Source: Dendrocalamus latiflorus (Eukaryota > Streptophyta > Magnoliopsida > Poales > Poaceae). Taken from it: DNA of 64,000 nucleotides. The notes under the pieces were generated by a model. It did no database searches, had not been told where the DNA came from, and was given only the letters and a program-made list of their open reading frames with translations. Below, in pieces: positions 58,044 through 64,000 of the stretch. The stretch covers positions 32,218,410 to 32,282,409 of the forward strand of contig CM029660.1 of the NCBI GenBank assembly GCA_017311315.1, given 5' to 3'. A program made the position numbers and the translations under genes. Within the stretch, counting starts at the first letter, position 1, and each line of letters begins with the position of its first letter.

Positions 58044-61000
58044 ATGCAGAGCCTCCTCCTTCCCACCGCGGCCGCGGCCGTGGCCCCGGCGGCGCCGCGT
58101 AGGCGTCCCGGGCGCATCTCCGTCCGCGCCTCCGCCGCGGCGGCGGCGCCGCCCCGGCGGGAGACGGATCCGAAGAAGCGGGTGGTGATCACGGGGTTGG
58201 GGCTGGTGTCGGTGTTCGGGAACGACGTGGACGCCTACTACGACCGGCTGCTCGCCGGGGAGAGCGGCATCGGGCTCATCGACCGCTTCGACGCCTCCAA
58301 TTTCCCCACCCGCTTCGCCGGGCAGATCCGGGGCTTCTCCTCCGAGGGATACATCGACGGCAAGAACGACCGCCGCCTCGACGACTGCCTCCGCTACTGC
58401 ATCGTCAGCGGCAAGAAGGCGCTCGAATCCGCGGACCTCGCCCACAGCTCCAAGGCCATGGACAAGGTAACACTAACGCAGCTCGGATTCAAATGCCGCG
58501 CCTTTGCTCGATCAGGCGCTCACTGATATTAATGTAGTGCTGTTTTTATAAAAACTTTTATTAGCCAGTAAAGTTGGGGTCTTTCGGTCCTAGAAAGTGT
58601 CTTGGGGTTTAACACTTCTGATAGATCAGGGCACAGGGGCTGACTGATTATGTGACACCCCTTTTCCCTTTCTGTTGGTTGGAGATGTGATCTCTGAGGA
58701 CAGTGATGGCGCCAAGAAGAATGGGTTGATTGTGAGATGAATACGTTGAATAGTGATGGTGATGTGCAATCTGATCTTGGCAGAACAGGAACAGTTGGGG
58801 GTGGTCTTGCGAGTAATGATCTTGCAGGTAGACCCCAGGCAGTAAGAACGTACAACATGGCACCGTGGATTGTAGCTGGAAGGGGGTGCTATTCTTTTAG
58901 TTCTGTTCTTCAATGCAAAACAGAAGATGAAGCGATTTTTACTTTTGGAAGGAAGCTGGTAAATGATAGTATTAGTTTGTGAATTTATGTAGTTTTAGTG
59001 CATCTAATTGGGATTGCAGGGAGTGAACGGCAATAGCTTTGTTTTGTTATAAAATGGTAGTTGAATTCAATCTTGCAATCAATATGGGTACTCTCTTGAA
59101 GAAGGTTGTTGGGAATGTCATCTAATCTAGAAGTTGTGATGAAGCTGTCATCTAATCTCAGCAGTGAATTACATGTGCCAGGATTTGAGCAACGGCACAG
59201 TTGGTAAGTTGTCTTTAGATTTGCGCCTGTGGTAGGCAGGTGTAGTGGTACACCTCCATTTGGACTGGCTAAAGCAATGCATTGATCTGTGTTGGTAGCA
59301 ATGTAGTTGATTTGGGGCCAATTTGGTCTGTAGTAAGAATGGCACTTCCTCTGCTTTTCTCTTCTCCTTAGTGCATCTCTTGGTTTGTATCTAATTGGAA
59401 ACTAAGTGGGCAATGACATAGTGTTAGAGTTGGTAATCTTGTTTTCAGAGTTGGTAGTCGTAGTCGAGTATTGGTGGTTGTGTACGAGTATGCTAGTAGT
59501 CATGTTCGAGTTTGTGTACGAGTACGAGTCATTTCATTGAGTTTGTGTCGGAGTTGTAGAGGTCATAGTCGAAGTCGAGTCCGTCTCAGAGTCGTAGCAA
59601 GTATCTGAGATGTAGTCGTAGAGCTAGGTATAAAAGGGCAGAGCAATGTAGCGAGAGAGAGCAATCAAGAGAGAAAGCGATCGGTGTGATCGAACAGAGA
59701 AATAAAGAAGAGAAGCAGGAACGGTTTTGGCTCCAGGAAATCTATCAAGTATCGAGTTCTATGTGTTTGCAGACGTAGTCGTAAACAAAGTTACGACCAC
59801 GGTGATCGAGCAGAGGTGTCCGCAGGAGCAGAAGATGTGGTCGTAAGTGAGTTATGACCATGGTCACAGAGCTGAAGACGTGGTCGTAAACAAGCTACGA
59901 CCACGGTCGCGTAGCAGAAAACGTGGTCGTAAGGGTTACAACCACGACATTCGATAGAGCCTTCAATGTGGTCGTAAGTCACAGCGTGGTTGTAATTGAG
60001 TTACGACTACGGTGATCGAGTCTACTATGTGGTTGAAGGAAGCGCAGCGCAGTGGCGGAAGACGTGGTCGTAACTTTCTCAGCTGAAGTTACGAGTATGC
60101 ATCAGAGTTGGGAGGCGTGATCGGAGCGGTCACAACGTGGTCGTAGTCAGGCTTAGAGTGGTTGTAACAATTCAGAACGTGGTCGTAACGACTGCACAGT
60201 GGTCGTAAAGGCTGCTAGGAGATCGTAGGTTCCAACACATAGATAATGAAGATGCTGCTTTGATTTGAGTAGAAGAGTTGTCATGAGCTGAAGGATAGGC
60301 TTGTGATAGGAACCTGCGATGGGGTTGGCTTTAAGGTTTTGGAAGTGTCAGATCATGTGACTTATGAATCATGGTCTACTACAGCCCAAATGTTCTAGAT
60401 ATGTGTAGTTCAGTTGGGCTCTAATGATATAGGGCGTGTCTATTTTAAATTGCTATCAAGTATCAACACAATGTCGAGGGATTCCTTTTCCTTTTAATCT
60501 CGAAAAGATTGGTTGGCCACTATAGATTTATTCTAGAGTAAAGCATGAGCTTTCCAAAAAACTTTTCTTTTTCTTTTTGCATTTGATGAATCCCTTACAT
60601 TATTACCATTTTATAGCAAAGAAGCATTTTTGGACTAAGTCACATTCTCTTTTAGCACACCAATCTTCTTTGGTTTGCTTAGGGTTGATAGTAGCTTCAT
60701 TAGCTTATCTAATATTTGTCTGCTCTGCTATCCTTGGAGAAAAAGGATATTTGGTGCTAATTAGTAAATGTTCTCTCTGGCAGATTGACAAGGCTCGGGC
60801 TGGTGTTCTTGTGGGCACTGGAATGGGTGGCCTCACGGTGTTTTCTGATGGTGTTCAGAATCTTATTGAGAAGGGGTACAGAAAGATAACTCCTTTCTTC
60901 ATCCCGTATGCCATAACAAACATGGGATCTGCCCTGCTTGCAATGGACATTGGTTTCATGGGTCCAAACTACTCTATCTCAACTGCCTGTGCTACCTCAA

Positions 61001-62809
61001 ACTACTGTTTCTACGCTGCGGCAAACCATATTCGCAGAGGCGAAGCTGATGTGATGATTGCTGGTGGCACTGAAGCTGCAATTATTCCAATTGGTGTTGG
61101 TGGGTTTGTTGCATGCAGAGCACTGTCACAGAGGAATGATGACCCTAAAACAGCATCGAGGCCTTGGGACCAAGACCGTGATGGTTTTGTCATGGGTGAA
61201 GGAGCTGGAGTACTGGTATGCTCTATGAACAATATTCTTTTCCAGATTGTGAAATTGGACTTAAGCTGATATCATCACTCTACTGAAAATTTTTCTATAC
61301 CGATTGTATCCTGCAGCCTGTAAAGTGACACTAATTTGTTTGTTTTCAACAATCTGTTCAATAACTTTCAGTGAATTTCAGTAGGCTCACAATCGGTCTC
61401 TAACTACAATAGAGTAATTGTTTCCAAACATATTCAAGTTTTCACATTTTAATTTTGTCAGACATCGTGTATCATGCTCCTATCATAGAACATGATGATA
61501 ATAAAATTTTTGTTTGCTCTACATTTTATTGTGGAATTACGATTCACTGCTATTCTAATCCCTTAATTCTGGTCAAATTGAAAAAGGTCATGGAGAGCCT
61601 AGAACATGCAATGAAACGTGATGCACCAATAATTGCGGAGTATTTAGGAGGTGCTGTGAACTGTGATGCTTACCATATGACTGACCCAAGATCCGATGGT
61701 CTTGGTGTTTCATCATGCATTAAGCAAAGTCTTGAAGATGCTGGTGTGGCACCAGAGGAGGTAACCCGAATATTTCACCCTTAAAAACACACTTGTTAGT
61801 ATTCGTTCTGTTATCCTTTAAATTTTTTCTATCTTTGTAATATGGCAGTTATGTGTGATCCTTAAATTATGATTCATAGTCGTTTGGTTTGGTTATTTTT
61901 GTGTAAGGATTGCTACCTTTTTTTTTCAATGACAATTTAAGTCATCATGACTGGGTTGGCACATAATTGTAAGTTAACGTCAATTCCTGCCATCTTTCCA
62001 CAGTTTACCTTTTACATGAAAAGGATCTCTTTTGATGTTCTAGAATTAATGTTTTCACAATGAGCTCTGATTGGTCTTCTCCCTTTGATGTTTAATGATT
62101 CTGGCACTTTGTTATAAATTTCTGGTTTTGATTGGGAAATGCTTTGAAGAAGTTTCAAATGACTGGAAAATCACAAACGACTATTTGCAGGTCAACTACA
62201 TAAATGCTCATGCAACATCCACTCTTGCTGGTGATCTGGCAGAGGTGAATGCCATCAAGCAAGTATTTAAGGACACATCCGGGATAAAAATAAATGCAAC
62301 GAAGGTGCTGCAATGGCCTTTGTTACTTGGAGGAAATTGATTCATTTTCCCTTCCTAATGCGATCTTCCATTTGCAGTCCATGATAGGACATTGCCTTGG
62401 TGCAGCAGGTGGTTTGGAAGCCATTGCTACTGTTAAAGCTATAACCACTGGATGGGTGCATCCAAGCATAAACCAGTTTGTAAGTATTGGTTTACATTGT
62501 TACAGCTAATATATCTAGCAAGACAGTAGAAACCTGAGAGGCACATTGTGGCTATATAACTAACAGCTACACTCTGATAATTGCAGAACCCAGAGCCAGC
62601 GGTTGAATTTGACACAGTACCTAACGTAAAAAAGCAACATGAAGTGAATGTTGGTGAGTAGCAATGTCTATGCTTTATAGTATTACTTCCCCATCTTCCT
62701 CCTTCCTCTCCCCCTCATATTTGTTTGCTATTGCTATACAGGTATCTCGAATTCCTTTGGATTTGGAGGACATAATTCAGTGGTAGTATTTGCACCATTC
62801 AAGCCTTAA
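58044..62809 (+). CDS. KASI: Plastid 3-oxoacyl-ACP synthase I (beta-ketoacyl-ACP synthase I)
   Basis: Condenses malonyl-ACP with growing acyl-ACP in plastid fatty acid synthesis, elongating C4 to C16. Seven exons join in frame: 58044-58466, 60784-61215, 61587-61760, 62191-62304, 62378-62479, 62587-62653 and 62742-62809 (459 aa, normal length). Residues 1 to about 45 are a plastid transit peptide (MQSLLLPTAAAAVA, Arg/Ala-rich). The catalytic triad is visible: Cys in SISTACATSNYC (exon 2), His in NAHATSTLAGD (exon 4) and His in SMIGHCLGAAGG (exon 5). The C-terminal glycine-rich motif is NSFGFGGHNSV. Intron 1 (58467-60783) is 2.3 kb because of a solo LTR. The acceptor before exon 3 (AAATTGAAAAAG) has a weak pyrimidine tract. 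No lesion is seen; the gene looks functional. Confidence 0.95.
59422..60237 (+). mobile_element. Solo LTR (816 bp) in KASI intron 1
   Basis: Starts TGTTAGAGTTGG and ends GGTTCCAACA, with 5-bp target duplication CATAG at 59417-59421 and 60238-60242. Contains a TATA box (AGGTATAAAAGGGC near 59625) and, downstream of it, about ten GTGGTCGTAA words mixed with inverse TTACGACCAC words. No internal domain is present, so it is the product of LTR-LTR recombination. It is in the same orientation as KASI. Confidence 0.88.
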
Positions 62810-63318
62810 TGTATTGCTTGCTCCACAAATCTTGGCCAGAATAGTGAATGTCTTTTCAGGAAGTTCTGTGTTATTTTGCATGTGTTTTCTTTGGGGGAAG
62901 CAACTGCTGATTCGAAGGGCAACAACGTTACAAAACTGAATCTGAGACTCATTGTATTTTAGATACATCGTATTTTAGATACATCCATCTTCAATTAGAT
63001 TGAGAGGGCGCTGTATAACGTTGTTTTGCATCATCTTCAATTAGATTGAGAGAGCGCTGTATAACGTTGTTTTGCATCATTTACAATTGATTCTACCTGT
63101 TTTTGTGTAATGGAAAAGGCGGGAATTTCTAGAATTATCCTGTAGAAGCACATCTAGATCGTATATTCCAGAGAAAATGCACTGGAGGCCAAGGAATTGC
63201 ATGTTTGTAGTCTGTACTACCTGATCTGGGAAAATCTATACTATCTCAAAATTTTTTTTTTGTTTACAGTATGCTATTGCGCCTGTATTCTGGTAAATTT
63301 TTTATCACCTTAAATTCA
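62810..63318. other. KASI 3'-UTR and downstream region with short tandem repeats
   Basis: Likely 3'-UTR directly after the stop. It contains a 17-bp tandem pair GTATTTTAGATACATC (62954-62987) and a 46-bp tandem duplication (62991-63036 and 63037-63082) with only about one difference. No gene was seen. Confidence 0.6.
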
Positions 63319-64000
63319 TGTAACATCCCAAAGTTTGGAATGTTTGAAAATATGAAAAAAAAAATTAAAACTTTTTAATACGTTTTGATGTTACTAGAAT
63401 TTTTCTAGTTTTTTCCTTTGGCTTTTCATAATGCAAGGAAAGGGACACAATAGGAATAAATAATAATATTAATAATAATAAAAAGGAAAGATAAATAAAA
63501 GAATAACCAAATTTAAATCTAGGGTAAATTCCCTGAGAAATTGAAAGCCACTAGAAGAATGAAATTTAGATTTGAACTCACATCACAATTAAAAATTAAA
63601 AATCAAAATTTCTAATTTGAGCTTGGCCCATTTCTTTTCTTCCCTCATCCCTTTCTTTCTGGCTCGGCCCACCCCGTTGGCCCATTCCTTCACGTCCCTT
63701 CTTTTTCTCTTTACTCCCTCTGCTTCTGGCCGAGCCATGCCCGATCAGCCCCAACATTCCTGTGTTGCATCGAGCGATCCTTGTCGCGCCGTCTTGCCTC
63801 GCCCCCAACCCAGCCCTGGTGCATCACCCGAGCCATGCCAACCCGTACCATACGCTGCGCCCGTATCCGCAGCTCACACCCTGACAGCACCCACGTGCGC
63901 CACATTTGTTGACAGCAGCCGTCGTCGTGCCCACATCATGCCACGTGCATCCATGTACGCTAGCACCTGCTCCCGTCAAGTCGCCATCACCTCACCACGC
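63319..64000 (+). mobile_element. Probable LTR of a gypsy element, cut by the window edge
   Basis: TGTAACATCCCAAAGTTTGG at 63319 is a typical start of grass gypsy LTRs. It is followed by AT-rich sequence and then by GGCCCA-rich, CT-rich DNA (63620-63700). The other end and a target duplication lie outside the window, so this is only a candidate. Confidence 0.45.

Noticed and set aside
59770..60230. Regularly recurring short repeats that might suggest a CRISPR-like array.
   Set aside because: Spacing is irregular, repeats are imperfect and in both orientations, the DNA is plant nuclear, and the array lies inside an LTR with a TATA box.

Overview
The window is nuclear DNA from a grass (Poaceae), most consistent with rice or a close relative. 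It has GT-AG introns, three plant nuclear genes, and a dense set of grass-type mobile elements: Reina-like chromovirus, Ty1/copia, PIF/Harbinger and Tourist MITEs, Helitrons, a tRNA-derived SINE of the OsSN/Au kind, and a Micron-like element sitting in (TA)n. From memory, not checked, CPN20, an ARF and KASI lie close together on the short arm of rice chromosome 6. Species is an inference.

Three conserved genes could be rebuilt exon by exon with frame-consistent junctions. (1) A plastid co-chaperonin CPN20 on the minus strand (14300 to 6328, 5 exons, 253 aa); a full-length 5195-bp gypsy element sits in its second coding intron. (2) An ARF7/19-type auxin response factor on the minus strand (30367 to 16951, 13 exons, 1049 aa if restored); its large glutamine-rich exon is split by a 6138-bp copia element with apparently identical LTRs and a perfect 5-bp target duplication. 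(3) A plastid beta-ketoacyl-ACP synthase I (KASI) on the plus strand (58044 to 62809, 7 exons, 459 aa), with a solo LTR in intron 1.

Layout: 1-5.1 kb holds a foldback element between microsatellites and a decayed pararetrovirus-like element. 5.57-5.95 kb is a long perfect-type hairpin element. 6.3-15 kb is CPN20 plus gypsy. 15-16.5 kb holds a MITE and a dyad-repeat array. 16.9-30.9 kb is the ARF gene with copia, a MITE and shuffled legume-lectin fragments in an intron. 31-34 kb is intergenic with a MITE and a Helitron. 34.2-37.5 kb is a nearly intact PIF/Harbinger element. 39.7-42.3 kb holds gene-capture elements carrying an ABCG ATPase fragment and an AT-hook (AHL) fragment. 43.9-47 kb holds a MITE and a SINE. 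48-53 kb is AT-rich with a decayed second PIF transposase and a very long (TA)n. 53-57.8 kb is non-coding repeat, Helitron and Tourist MITE. KASI follows, and the window ends in a probable gypsy LTR.

The most important observation is the fresh copia insertion inside an ARF coding exon. It is in the same orientation as the gene and separates the B3/ARF/Q-rich part from the PB1 domain. It may create a PB1-less activator and, if the downstream LTR is active, a PB1-only transcript. No obviously new multi-gene system was found.
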